Below, piece by piece: positions 26,022 through 34,967 of a stretch of DNA of 64,000 nucleotides. The notes under the pieces are model-generated. The model worked only from the letters and a program-made list of their open reading frames with translations, searched no databases and was not told where the DNA came from. Origin of the DNA: Leucothrix mucor DSM 2157 (GTDB lineage Bacteria > Pseudomonadota > Gammaproteobacteria > Thiotrichales > Thiotrichaceae). Both the position numbers and the translations under genes were made by a program. The stretch spans positions 3,569,501 through 3,633,500 of the forward strand of contig NZ_ATTE01000001.1 of assembly GCF_000419525.1 (NCBI RefSeq), written 5' to 3'. How positions within the stretch are numbered: position 1 is the first letter of the stretch; the number at the start of each line of letters is the position of its first letter.

Positions 26022-28307
26022 ATGTCATTGAGAACCCTACATGCTCGACTGTTGCTAACACTAGCCTTTGCATTTTGCTTAGTGTTACCGTTGAGTGCTG
26101 CTCCAGCTGACAATATATCGTTGCCGCTTAGCAAGGCTGAGCGGCTTTGGCTAAAGGAACATCCAGTCATCAGACTTGGAATCGACCGCGCCTTCCCACC
26201 CTTTGGCTCTATAAAAGATAATACCTATATCGGTTTTGCGGCCGATTATATGACGCTGATTGCAGAGCGCCTAGGTATTACGTTCGATATTCAAAAAGAC
26301 GTCCCATGGGCTGAAACGCTTGAAATGGCGCAGCGCCAAGAGATCGATATGATCGCCGGTATGGTGCGTACTCAAGCGCGCGAAGCCTACCTGAATTTTA
26401 CGCCCAGCTATGTTTCCACAGCCTCAATCATTATCAACGATGGTCATAAGAATGGCTACGTAGGCGACTTGAGTATGCTGCGTGGAAAAGTTGTGGCCTT
26501 GGAAAAAGGCTCATTTTCCTCCGATATGCTCACCCAGCACTATCCTGAGATTAAACTGATTGAAGTTCAGAACACGGCGCTGGCACTGAGCTTGGTCGAC
26601 TCTGGAAGGGCAGATGCCTATGTCGGTAATGCAGCCACCGTTAGCTATCTAATTAAACGCATGGGTGGCTACCGTAATCTGTTTTATGGCGGTAGAACCG
26701 AATACTCCAGCGACCACAGCATTGGGATTACAAAAAACAATCCAATCCTGACGTCGATTATGATTAAGGCCTTGGATTCTATTGATCAACAAACCCGCAA
26801 TAAAATCTCTGAGCGCTGGTTTGGCATGCGTGTGTCCCCTTCGGTGCCGATCAAAGTCATTATTACACTGGCTGCTATTTCAGGCTTATTACTGGCGATC
26901 GCCGCTTATTGGATTTTCACCTTGCGCCGCACCCGTAAAGCCTTGCGTAGAAGCGAGCAACAAATACGGATACAGGCCGATTACGATACCTTGACGCGAT
27001 TGGTGAATCGCCGTCGTTTTTATGAGCTACTGACCGAATCGATTATTCAGGCAGATGAAGCCGGCACTACGTTTGGCTTGCTGTTTCTCGACCTTGATCA
27101 ATTTAAAGAGGTGAATGATACCTTAGGCCATTACATCGGCGACTCTCTGCTACAGCGGGCTGCCAAGCGTATTCAAACCTGTGTGGATGCCGGTGATATT
27201 GTGGCGCGATTAGGTGGTGATGAATTCACGATTATTATTCATGATGTGAAGTCCAGAGATGACCTGAATGGTGTTGCTAATCGCGTTTGTGAAGCGATGA
27301 GTGCTGAGTTTTTGATTCAAAATCACAGCATTTATGTGTCTAGCAGTGTGGGCATTACACTCTATCCTGAAGATGCGAAGACGGCTGATGAGCTACTGAT
27401 CAATGCCGATCAGGCAATGTACGACAGTAAAGCTGGTGGGCGTAACCGCTATAGTTTCTTTGATGAGTCGATGCGCCAAGCGCTGATTGTTAAAAATCAG
27501 ATGCTGAAGGATTTGCGCTATGCCATCACTGATAATCAGTTTGAGTTATTTTATCAGCCGATTGTTGATCTGAAGTCTGGCAAAATTCATAAAGCAGAAG
27601 CCCTGATTCGCTGGAATCATCCTAGCCATGGACTAATTTCTCCGGCGGACTTTATTCCGTTAACCGAAGAAAGCGGACAGATTCTGGAAATGGGCGAATG
27701 GATTTTCAAAGAAGCGGCAACCAAAGCATCAAAATGGCGTCGGGAGTTTAGCCCAGACCTACAAATCAGTATTAATACCTCGCCACTACAATACCGCGAC
27801 AATGGCATCAATGTGAGCTTGTGGGTGCAATACTTGCATCAACTTGGCACTGATGGTAGCGCGATTATTGTTGAGATTACCGAAGGCTTGCTCATGGATA
27901 GCAGTAAGCTGGTAAAAGATAAGCTGCTGGAGTTGCGTGATTTTGGCATTGAAGTGGCGATTGATGACTTTGGAACGGGCTATTCTTCGTTGTCGTATTT
28001 AAAGCGATTCCATATTGATTGCCTGAAGATCGATCAGTCGTTTGTGGCGAACCTAGCACAGGACTCAGAAGATTTAGCTTTGTGTGAGGCTATTATTATG
28101 ATGTCGCATAAATTAGGCTGTAAGGTGATTGCTGAAGGCATTGAGACCAAGCCTCAGCGTGATTTATTGGAGCAAATTGGTTGTGATAGCGGTCAAGGTT
28201 ATTACTTCTCCAAGCCTGTTCCAGCCGCTTTATTTGAGAAGCTGCTGATCGAAGATAGTGCGCTTGATGAGAGTGCGCCTAAACTGAGAGTCATTCCGGC
28301 TTCTTGA
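26022..28307 (+). CDS. Sensor diguanylate cyclase/phosphodiesterase (SBP_bac_3-GGDEF-EAL)
   Basis: A 761-residue membrane protein: signal sequence (1-27), periplasmic solute-binding (SBP_bac_3) domain (about 35-265), one membrane helix (about 272-293), GGDEF domain (about 320-480) with intact GGDEF (LGGDEFTI), and EAL domain (about 495-745) with EALIRW, DDFGTGYSSL and a downstream KIDQSF lysine. Both cyclic-di-GMP synthesis and degradation motifs are intact. The periplasmic domain should bind an amino acid or similar small ligand and tune c-di-GMP levels. No transporter genes accompany it. Confidence 0.92.
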   Translation: MSLRTLHARLLLTLAFAFCLVLPLSAAPADNISLPLSKAERLWLKEHPVIRLGIDRAFPPFGSIKDNTYIGFAADYMTLIAERLGITFDIQKDVPWAETLEMAQRQEIDMIAGMVRTQAREAYLNFTPSYVSTASIIINDGHKNGYVGDLSMLRGKVVALEKGSFSSDMLTQHYPEIKLIEVQNTALALSLVDSGRADAYVGNAATVSYLIKRMGGYRNLFYGGRTEYSSDHSIGITKNNPILTSIMIKALDSIDQQTRNKISERWFGMRVSPSVPIKVIITLAAISGLLLAIAAYWIFTLRRTRKALRRSEQQIRIQADYDTLTRLVNRRRFYELLTESIIQADEAGTTFGLLFLDLDQFKEVNDTLGHYIGDSLLQRAAKRIQTCVDAGDIVARLGGDEFTIIIHDVKSRDDLNGVANRVCEAMSAEFLIQNHSIYVSSSVGITLYPEDAKTADELLINADQAMYDSKAGGRNRYSFFDESMRQALIVKNQMLKDLRYAITDNQFELFYQPIVDLKSGKIHKAEALIRWNHPSHGLISPADFIPLTEESGQILEMGEWIFKEAATKASKWRREFSPDLQISINTSPLQYRDNGINVSLWVQYLHQLGTDGSAIIVEITEGLLMDSSKLVKDKLLELRDFGIEVAIDDFGTGYSSLSYLKRFHIDCLKIDQSFVANLAQDSEDLALCEAIIMMSHKLGCKVIAEGIETKPQRDLLEQIGCDSGQGYYFSKPVPAALFEKLLIEDSALDESAPKLRVIPAS

Positions 28308-28755
28308 GCTTGGTGTATTCATTATACTTTGGCACTCTTGGCATTAGCCTTGAGTATAAGGAAGAACTCATATATCTGTATATTGCTGAGACAAATGGTC
28401 TACACAATCCGCATATATACATCCTGGATGGCTATACCTGTTTGCCTTCGAAAATATCTTTCAGAGTATCCAGAAATAGTGACTTGCCAAAGCGGCGTGG
28501 GCGCGACAGGAAGTAGTAGTCGCCATTTTCAATCCGCTGTAATGCTAAGCCAGTTTTGTCCATATAGGCATAATCTCCAGAGCGGATTTTTCAAATGTTT
28601 GAATGCCGATGGGAAGCTTTGCCATGGCTACAGCCTATGATTCGTTTTTTGTAAATTGTCATTGCAAGATACCCCTACTTTGTACTTAAAAACCAACAAA
28701 CAAACCCTACCTTTGTGCTATTTTAATAGGTAATTAACCCAACCTTTAGGAAAGA
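28308..28755. other. Gap holding the ATPase remnant
   Basis: 448 bp between the GGDEF-EAL gene and the AAA/DUF4143 gene. Its only recognisable content is the broken ATPase fragment at 28432-28625. The stretch is AT-rich relative to its neighbours, in keeping with foreign or decaying DNA. Confidence 0.5.
28432..28625 (-). pseudogene. Frameshifted N-terminal remnant of an AAA-ATPase-like/PD-(D/E)XK protein
   Basis: On the minus strand ATG at 28625 starts MAKLPIGIQTFEK, the typical beginning of the AAA-ATPase-like (DUF1703-linked) family. Loss of one A in the run at about 28587-28592 shifts the frame. The next frame continues the family exactly with GDYAYMDKTG, then YYFLSRPRRFGKSLFLDTLK (Walker A-like RRFGKS), and stops at TAG 28432-28434 after FEGKQV. 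About 64 residues of a normally ~500-residue protein remain. The rest is not detectable downstream, so it is a decayed fragment, not a sequencing error alone. Confidence 0.75.
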
Positions 28756-30096
28756 ATGTTCCAGAGACGAATCTTAACAGCACTAAAAGACTGGTCGGAG
28801 AACCCTAACCGCAAGCCGTTAATACTGCGTGGCGCACGGCAGGTTGGCAAAACAACGGCAGTCTCAATGCTGGCTGAACAATTCGACCAATACATCTACC
28901 TGAATCTTGAACTAAAGGCAGACCGAGACCTATTTGAGCAGGATTACACTGCACCGGAGCTTTTCGAAGCAATCTGCTTTCTAAACAATAAAGATCCACA
29001 AAAGCACCGAACACTGCTGTTTATTGATGAAATTCAAAGCTCTGCAGAAGCCGTCGCAGTTTTACGCTATTTCTATGAAGAGCTTCCTCATATCTACGTG
29101 GTTGCAGCAGGCTCGCTATTAGAAAGTTTGCTCGACCGGCATATCAGCTTCCCAGTAGGGCGTGTTGAATACCTTCGGATGCATCCTTTAACTTTTGAAG
29201 AGTTTCTTGGAGCAACAGGAGAGACTCAAGCAGTAGAAATGTTAAACCGCATCCCGCTGCCCTCGTTTGCGCATGACAAGCTGCTAAAACTCTTTCACCG
29301 CTACACTCTCATTGGTGGAATGCCGGAAATTGTTCAGCGTTATGCCGAGTCGAAGAACCTCGCACAGTTAAAAACCATCTATGAAAGCCTGATTACTGCC
29401 TATCTCGACGATGTAGAAAAGTATGCAGACAAGGACTCTAAAGCAGAAGTGATTCGGCACGTGATTCAAAGTGCTTTTACTGAGGCTGGCAGCCGCATCA
29501 AGATGGCAGGATTTGGTCAATCAAACTACGGCTCTAAAGAAATATCGGAGGCAATGGCTGTGCTGGAGAAAGCGCTATTACTGCGCCGTATTTATCCGAC
29601 AACCTCAACCCAATTACCACTCACGCCAAACTTCAAAAAATCACCCAAATTGCAGCTATTAGATACCGGCTTGGTTAACTTCTTCTCTGGCATCCAAACA
29701 GAGGTCTTTGGAAGTGATGATTTAAACTCGCTGTATGGTGGTCGGATTATCGAACATCTGGTTGGGCAAGAGTTACTGGCAAGCCATGACTCGATGCAAT
29801 TTACCCCGTATTTTTGGGTGCGTGAGAAGAACCACACCAGTGCTGAAGTGGACTTTGTACTGGCACATAGAAATAAGATCATCCCTGTTGAAGTTAAATC
29901 TGGTGCAACTGGACGTTTACGCTCCCTGCATTTATTTATGGATCAGGTGGAGCATCACTGGGCAGTGCGCTTGTATGCGGGAAAACTGAGTGTTGAGGAT
30001 GTGGAGACATTGGAAGGAAAACCTTACAAACTGCTGAATCTACCTTATTTCATGGCTAGCAGGCTTGAGGAGTATTTGGATTGGTTTGTTCGATGA
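28756..30096 (+). CDS. AAA ATPase with DUF4143 domain
   Basis: A 446-residue protein of the AAA_14-DUF4143 family. Walker A is GARQVGKTT (about residues 25-33) and Walker B LLFIDEIQ (about 91-98). The C-terminal DUF4143 region carries a PD-(D/E)XK-like core: E...AEVDFVL and IPVEVKSG. Members are common in accessory DNA and have unknown function; nuclease activity has been suggested from the fold. It sits beside a broken relative-type ATPase and a RecQ-type helicase, forming a small mobile-looking island. Confidence 0.88.
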   Translation: MFQRRILTALKDWSENPNRKPLILRGARQVGKTTAVSMLAEQFDQYIYLNLELKADRDLFEQDYTAPELFEAICFLNNKDPQKHRTLLFIDEIQSSAEAVAVLRYFYEELPHIYVVAAGSLLESLLDRHISFPVGRVEYLRMHPLTFEEFLGATGETQAVEMLNRIPLPSFAHDKLLKLFHRYTLIGGMPEIVQRYAESKNLAQLKTIYESLITAYLDDVEKYADKDSKAEVIRHVIQSAFTEAGSRIKMAGFGQSNYGSKEISEAMAVLEKALLLRRIYPTTSTQLPLTPNFKKSPKLQLLDTGLVNFFSGIQTEVFGSDDLNSLYGGRIIEHLVGQELLASHDSMQFTPYFWVREKNHTSAEVDFVLAHRNKIIPVEVKSGATGRLRSLHLFMDQVEHHWAVRLYAGKLSVEDVETLEGKPYKLLNLPYFMASRLEEYLDWFVR

Positions 30097-30179
30097 CAAC
30101 ACCTTCAGCAGCACGGCTATCCAGCCTACGATAAATACTGTGCTATAAACACGCTTTAATCGTTTATTTGGGCCATTAC

Positions 30180-32081
30180 ATGCACGCGTTATTACAGCAA
30201 TATTTTGGCTTTAATGAATTTAGACCTGGCCAAGAACAAGTTATCCAGACCTTAGTTGATGGTCAGAGCGCAGTGGCTATTTTCCCGACGGGGTCGGGGA
30301 AGTCACTTTGTTATCAGCTGCCGGCCTTACAACTCCCACATCTCACCTTAGTCGTATCTCCTTTATTGGCATTGATACAAGACCAGCTCGACTTTCTCCG
30401 GAGCAAAGGCATCGCTGCGGCGAGTATTCAGTCAATGCAAAGTCATACTGAAGCTGCACAGGTTTACAAACGTGTGACTGCGGGTGAGATTAAAATATTA
30501 TTTATCTCTGTCGAGCGTTTAAACAATGAGCGGTTTAGAACTTTTTTAAAGACGATACCTATTTCATTATTAGTGGTGGATGAAGCGCACTGCATTAGTG
30601 AGTGGGGGCATAATTTTCGCCCAGACTATCTGAAACTCGCCAGTTATCGTGAAGAGTTTGCGATTAAGCAAGTCCTATTATTGACCGCGACGGCGACGCA
30701 AAAAGTCATCGAAGATATGGCTGCAAAGTTCCGTATTGACCTCAATAATATTACCCTAACCGGTTCTTATCGCAGTAATTTAAACTTGTCGGTAGTCGGG
30801 GTAAATGAAGCGGATAAGCTATCAACATTAGTGCCTTGGTTAACTGCTCGTCAGCAGGAAGCCGGAATTATCTATGTGACCTTACAGCACACCGCAGAAC
30901 AAGTTGCTGGCGCATTAACTCAGCGGGGCATCGCTGCGACTGCCTACCATGCCGGTTTAGGCAACGAATTACGGCAAGACATTCAACAGCAATTCATGAG
31001 TGGACAGCTGCCTTTAATTGTAGCGACGATCGCCTTTGGCATGGGAATTGATAAAAGTGATATTCGTTTTGTCGTGCATTACGACCTCCCTAAGTCAATT
31101 GAAAACTATGCACAGGAAATTGGTCGTGCAGGTCGGGATGGTGAAGCATCTGACTGCCTTGTGCTTGCGAATCACAACAACCTGAATGTGTTAGAAAATT
31201 TTGTTTATGCCGATACACCCGAAGGCTCCGCCATTGACTTTATTATTAACGAAATAAACCAGTCAGAAGGCGATTGGGAGGTTGTTATGAACAGCCTGTC
31301 GAGCCAATCCAATATTCGTTTGTTAGCGTTGAAAACCTTACTCGTTTACTTAGAGCTAGAACACGTGATTCGACCCGCTTATAGCTATTACGCGGAGTAT
31401 AAATACAAGTTTTTAGTGCCAGAAGCAGAAGTGCTAGCCCGCTTTCAGGGTGAGCGAGCGCAGTTTGTACAAACGATATTTGCCACGTCTGACAAAGCAC
31501 GGACATGGTCTTCCTTAAACTTTGAGAAAATGCAGCAGACCTATCAGTGTGAAAGAGGACGAGTGCTAACGGCAGTTGATTATTTAGATCAGCAAGGTTT
31601 GATTGAGCTACAAACAAAGCAAATGACTCAGGTCTATAAAGTCGATAAAACACAGATAAGCGCTCAACTGCGTGATGAATTAGCTCAGCGATTTGTACAA
31701 AAAGAAGAGAGTGAAATCAAGCGCATTCATCATTTGTTGGGCTTCTTTGGGAGTACGCAGTGTTTGAATTTACAGTTAGCGCAGTATTTTTCAGACACTA
31801 ATTTACAAGGCTCCTGCGGGCATTGTTCTGTGTGTTCGGGGCATCCCGCACAGATGCCTGTAGTGGCAAGTTTAAAAACTTTGTCACACTACAATGCGGA
31901 TGAGTTAAGTACTGAAATATCTGGAAAACTAGGCGTTAATGACAGTGCGCTTTTAAGGGCTCGATTTTTCTGTGGACTGACGACACCTATTTTTACACGC
32001 TTGAAAGTGCGTCAGGTATCTGGCTTTGCTTTGTTAGAGAAGTATCGATTTTCGGATGTATTGGCTTGGTTGGAGCGTTAA
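30180..32081 (+). CDS. recQ: RecQ-family ATP-dependent DNA helicase
   Basis: A 633-residue superfamily II helicase. Motif 0/I region reads RPGQEQVI and FPTGSGKSLCYQLP, the DEAH box is VVDEAHCISEWG, and motif VI is QEIGRAGRDG. A zinc-binding cysteine cluster lies near the C-terminus (SCGHCSVC, about 545-552). The C-terminus lacks a clear HRDC domain. It unwinds DNA 3'-5' in recombination and repair. This is the short type of RecQ common in accessory regions, so a second chromosomal recQ may exist. The ATG at 30180 is chosen over a TTG at 30168. Confidence 0.88.
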   Translation: MHALLQQYFGFNEFRPGQEQVIQTLVDGQSAVAIFPTGSGKSLCYQLPALQLPHLTLVVSPLLALIQDQLDFLRSKGIAAASIQSMQSHTEAAQVYKRVTAGEIKILFISVERLNNERFRTFLKTIPISLLVVDEAHCISEWGHNFRPDYLKLASYREEFAIKQVLLLTATATQKVIEDMAAKFRIDLNNITLTGSYRSNLNLSVVGVNEADKLSTLVPWLTARQQEAGIIYVTLQHTAEQVAGALTQRGIAATAYHAGLGNELRQDIQQQFMSGQLPLIVATIAFGMGIDKSDIRFVVHYDLPKSIENYAQEIGRAGRDGEASDCLVLANHNNLNVLENFVYADTPEGSAIDFIINEINQSEGDWEVVMNSLSSQSNIRLLALKTLLVYLELEHVIRPAYSYYAEYKYKFLVPEAEVLARFQGERAQFVQTIFATSDKARTWSSLNFEKMQQTYQCERGRVLTAVDYLDQQGLIELQTKQMTQVYKVDKTQISAQLRDELAQRFVQKEESEIKRIHHLLGFFGSTQCLNLQLAQYFSDTNLQGSCGHCSVCSGHPAQMPVVASLKTLSHYNADELSTEISGKLGVNDSALLRARFFCGLTTPIFTRLKVRQVSGFALLEKYRFSDVLAWLER

Positions 32082-32304
32082 ATTGGGATAACGAAAAACA
32101 GCTTGTCTTCTCTGCCTCAAATCGCTCTAAAGAGGTGATTTCCATAGCATCATCCAATACGGTTTATCACCTTACATACTGACGCGGGTAAGAAATAATG
32201 CTAGTTATCAGACCCGCCCGAACTACTAAGAAATCCTTAGTAGTCGGTGTATTTTATAGTGATTGATACTCTCTGAGCTCCTGATCAGCAATTCAAATTC
32301 GCCA

Positions 32305-32604
32305 TCAAAAATCTGTATCGAATACACTTTCAATATCCCGTGCAGCATGTAGTACTCGTATAATTTCGATCCACTCGCTCTGCACTCTGTAGAAAATAAG
32401 ATAGTGCTGATAAGGAAACACACGCAGGCCTTCGATCAAATCATCTCGTTGCCTACCTACTGCCGGATGTGACCCAATCATATCGTGGCAGATCACTTCA
32501 ATCTTGCCAATAAACTGCAATGCTGCTTCTACATTATTCTGAGCAATATAACGGCCGATTTCAATTAAATCTGATTCTGCCTTCTCCGCAAAACGAACCT
32601 TCAT
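32305..32604 (-). CDS. ParE/RelE-type toxin
   Basis: A 99-residue protein of the type II toxin family ParE/RelE, beginning KVRFAEKAESDLIEIGRYIAQ and ending in a basic beta-hairpin with RVLHAARDIESVF, typical of ParE toxins. ParE members inhibit DNA gyrase; RelE-type members cut mRNA. The C-terminal HAARD pattern favours the ParE group. It overlaps the antitoxin gene by 4 bp (ATGA), so the pair is translationally coupled. Confidence 0.9.
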   Translation of the reverse strand: MKVRFAEKAESDLIEIGRYIAQNNVEAALQFIGKIEVICHDMIGSHPAVGRQRDDLIEGLRVFPYQHYLIFYRVQSEWIEIIRVLHAARDIESVFDTDF

Positions 32605-32906
32605 GAAGTAATAGATTTTTTAAGTTTTTCCCAGAACTCTGGGGTCGCCTCTTTATGCTGACCATTATCCAGCTCATCTATACCTTTCTGTAGCTCAGCG
32701 AGGAGATCCAGCTTCTTCTGCTCCATCAACTCAGCACGTTTACGTAGTCGTAAATGCTCGCCACCGAGTAGTTCGTAATCTTCGATGGAAATTACAATAG
32801 CCACGTCTTTGTGGTTACGAGTGACTTTTACTGGCTCACCTTGCTGAACAGTATCCAATAAGTTGCCAAAAGTGTTGCTTGCTTGTCGGGAGCCAATGGT
32901 TTGCAT
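32601..32906 (-). CDS. Phd/YefM-family antitoxin
   Basis: A 101-residue antitoxin. The N-terminal Phd/YefM DNA-binding domain (1-55) has the characteristic SRQASNTFGNLLDTVQQGEP and VTRNHKDVAIVIS segments; the charged C-terminal half (60-101) is expected to wrap and neutralise the toxin. It is transcribed ahead of the toxin gene and probably autoregulates through the palindrome at 32939-32957. Confidence 0.9.
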   Translation of the reverse strand: MQTIGSRQASNTFGNLLDTVQQGEPVKVTRNHKDVAIVISIEDYELLGGEHLRLRKRAELMEQKKLDLLAELQKGIDELDNGQHKEATPEFWEKLKKSITS

Positions 32907-32938
32907 AGCTATATCTCTCTGAAGTTACATAGGCCTAC

Positions 32939-32957
32939 TGTAGCTCATGTAGCTACA
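32939..32957 (-). promoter_or_regulatory. Candidate operator of the Phd-ParE operon
   Basis: A perfect 7-bp inverted repeat TGTAGCT-N5-AGCTACA lies 33 bp upstream of the antitoxin start codon, in the position where Phd/YefM antitoxins bind palindromes to repress their own operon. Confidence 0.5.
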
Positions 32958-32998
32958 AATTCAAAGTTCAGGAAATTTAGCTGACTCAAAAATTCCAT

Positions 32999-33024
32999 AA
33001 AAAAAGCCCCCAAAAATCGGAGGC
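32999..33024 (-). terminator. Intrinsic terminator of the nitrate transporter operon
   Basis: On the minus strand a 6-bp stem GCCTCC/GGGGGC (one G-U pair) with a 7-nt loop is followed by seven T residues, 29 bp after the nrtD stop. Confidence 0.75.
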
Positions 33025-33052
33025 CAAACATTTACAAGGTATAACTATTTAA

Positions 33053-33949
33053 CTAAGCCGCTTCAGTTTTCACTTTTTTTTTGATATCGACCAAGTTAGA
33101 AGCCTCTGCCTCTACCGGCTCAATCGCCTCAGCAACTTCTTCAACAGCCGCCTCCTCCACTTTCTTACCATGTCTTTCATACAAGAAGCTCAACACCGCT
33201 TTACGACAGCGAATATATTCCGGTGACTCCGACATCGCGACCCGATCACGAGGTCGTGGCAGATTAATATCCAAGATCTCACCCACGGTCGCCGCAGGGC
33301 CATTAGTCATCATCACGATACGATCAGACAGCAATACCGCCTCATCCACATCATGCGTGATCATAATCACGGTATTACCCAAGTCCTTCTGAATCTCCAT
33401 GAGCGAGTCCTGAAGGTGCGCACGGGTTAATGCATCCAGTGCGCCAAATGGCTCATCCAGTAGCAGAACCTGAGGCTCCATTGCCAAAGCACGCGCAATA
33501 CCGACCCGCTGCTTCATACCGCCGGAAATCTCATCCGGCCGCTTATCCATGGCGTGATCCATGTGCACAAGGCTCAGATTGTATCCAATCCATTCCTTCA
33601 TTTCGGCTTTGCTTTTCTTACCTTTGAATACGCGTTTTACGGCTAGCTCTACATTTTCATAAGCCGACATCCATGGCAGCAAGGAATGGTTTTGGAACAC
33701 CACTGCCCGCTCCGGGCCCGGCTCATTCACTTCTTTACCATCCAGAATAATGCCGCCTTCAGTGGCTTGGTATAAGCCTGCGACGATATTCAACACGGTG
33801 GATTTACCGCAACCGGAGTGTCCGATAATGGAAACGAATTCCCCTTTGGCGATTTTCAGATTGACCTTATCCAGCGCACGGTACGGGCCGTTTGGCGTCG
33901 GAAAATCAATCGAGGCTTGGGATATTACTAAATGTTCTTTCTGACTCAT
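33053..33949 (-). CDS. nrtD: Nitrate ABC transporter ATP-binding protein
   Basis: A 298-residue ABC ATPase of the nitrate/sulfonate/taurine class. Walker A is GHSGCGKST (about 44-52), the signature ISGGMKQRV is near residue 141 and Walker B is LLLDEP. The last ~45 residues form an acidic extension (EEAAVEEVAEAIEPVEAE) ending in a lysine-rich tail, absent from minimal members. With NrtA and NrtB it imports nitrate or nitrite for assimilation. It is the last gene of the operon, 14 bp after nrtB. Confidence 0.92.
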   Translation of the reverse strand: MSQKEHLVISQASIDFPTPNGPYRALDKVNLKIAKGEFVSIIGHSGCGKSTVLNIVAGLYQATEGGIILDGKEVNEPGPERAVVFQNHSLLPWMSAYENVELAVKRVFKGKKSKAEMKEWIGYNLSLVHMDHAMDKRPDEISGGMKQRVGIARALAMEPQVLLLDEPFGALDALTRAHLQDSLMEIQKDLGNTVIMITHDVDEAVLLSDRIVMMTNGPAATVGEILDINLPRPRDRVAMSESPEYIRCRKAVLSFLYERHGKKVEEAAVEEVAEAIEPVEAEASNLVDIKKKVKTEAA

Positions 33950-33963
33950 TGTCTTCTCTCCGC

Positions 33964-34947
33964 TTAACGCAAGGCTTGGCTTTTATCCCAGGAAACGTAC
34001 TTCTGAACCATCAACATACCGCGGTCCAATAAGTAACCCAGAATACCGATGACGATGACCGCCACCATAATACGACCTAGTGAATTGGAGCTGCCGTTTT
34101 GGAACTCATCCCAAACGAATTTTCCAAGGCCGGGGTTTTGTGCCAGCATTTCTGCGGCAATCAATACCATCCACGCAATACCAAATGATAGGCGTAAGCC
34201 GGTAAAAATCATTGGAATGGCGGATGGCAGTACAATTTTAACCACATGGGTAAACCAGCTCAGGCGCAGCACTTTACTCACGTTCTGCAAATCCTGACTG
34301 ATATTGGCGACACCGACGGCGGTGTTGATCATGGTGGGCCACAAGCAACACAGCATGACGGTGAGCGCCGAGGTAACGAATGATTTGTCCATCATCGGAT
34401 CCTCAGACACGTACACCGCGCTGACGATCATGGTGATAATGGGCAACCAAGCTAAGGGTGATACAGGCTTGAAGATCTGAATCAGCGGATTAATAGCGGA
34501 GTAAACCGTTTGGCTTAAACCCGCCACTATCCCCACTGGAATGGCGATCAGCGAGGCAATCAAAAAGCCTGCTGTCACCGTGAGTAAACTCGTCCAGATC
34601 TGATCAAAAAAGGTCGCCTTGCCGGTGTATGCGCGAATCTTTACTTCTGCGTCAGGGTCTTTTTCCAGCTTCTTGGCATTACGCACTTCTTGTCGCTTAA
34701 TAAAAGCGTCCTCTTTTTCGCGTGCTTCCTGATGCTCATCCACTAGTCCGACAAACTGCTGGAACACTTGAACGGGCCCCGGTACAGCGCCTAGTGAGGT
34801 GACAATTTTGGGCGCACCCATTTGCCAGATTACCAAGAAGATAAAAATACCAATTAACGGAACGGTTATTGTTTTAATCTTTGGGAGTAACCATTCCATT
34901 CCCGTTTTTGCATTTGTATTGTCGATTCGCTCAGACATATCATTCAC
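33964..34947 (-). CDS. nrtB: Nitrate ABC transporter permease
   Basis: A 327-residue inner-membrane permease of the NrtB/SsuC type with about six membrane helices. The coupling EAA-like loop, which contacts the ATPase, is near AAEMLAQNPGLG. Between the first and second helices is a ~60-residue charged loop (EHQEAREKEDAFIKRQEVRN region), longer than in most relatives but seen in proteobacterial nitrate permeases. It lies between nrtA (20 bp upstream) and nrtD (14 bp downstream). Confidence 0.9.
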   Translation of the reverse strand: MNDMSERIDNTNAKTGMEWLLPKIKTITVPLIGIFIFLVIWQMGAPKIVTSLGAVPGPVQVFQQFVGLVDEHQEAREKEDAFIKRQEVRNAKKLEKDPDAEVKIRAYTGKATFFDQIWTSLLTVTAGFLIASLIAIPVGIVAGLSQTVYSAINPLIQIFKPVSPLAWLPIITMIVSAVYVSEDPMMDKSFVTSALTVMLCCLWPTMINTAVGVANISQDLQNVSKVLRLSWFTHVVKIVLPSAIPMIFTGLRLSFGIAWMVLIAAEMLAQNPGLGKFVWDEFQNGSSNSLGRIMVAVIVIGILGYLLDRGMLMVQKYVSWDKSQALR

Positions 34948-34967
34948 CCTTTTACTTTAAAACAGCC

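Noticed and set aside
28304-28516. A 70-residue plus-strand reading frame after the GGDEF-EAL gene
   Set aside because: It lies antisense to the ATPase remnant; the minus-strand product matches a known family while this one has no protein-like features.
32222-32244. ACTACTAAG/CTTAGTAGT hairpin as terminator of the ParE operon
   Set aside because: The 9-bp stem is perfect but no T-run follows on either strand, so termination is not supported.
28432-32906. Defence island made of AAA ATPase, RecQ-type helicase and toxin-antitoxin pair
   Set aside because: The genes have separate promoters and mixed directions and do not match a known defence operon; grouping is only by proximity.
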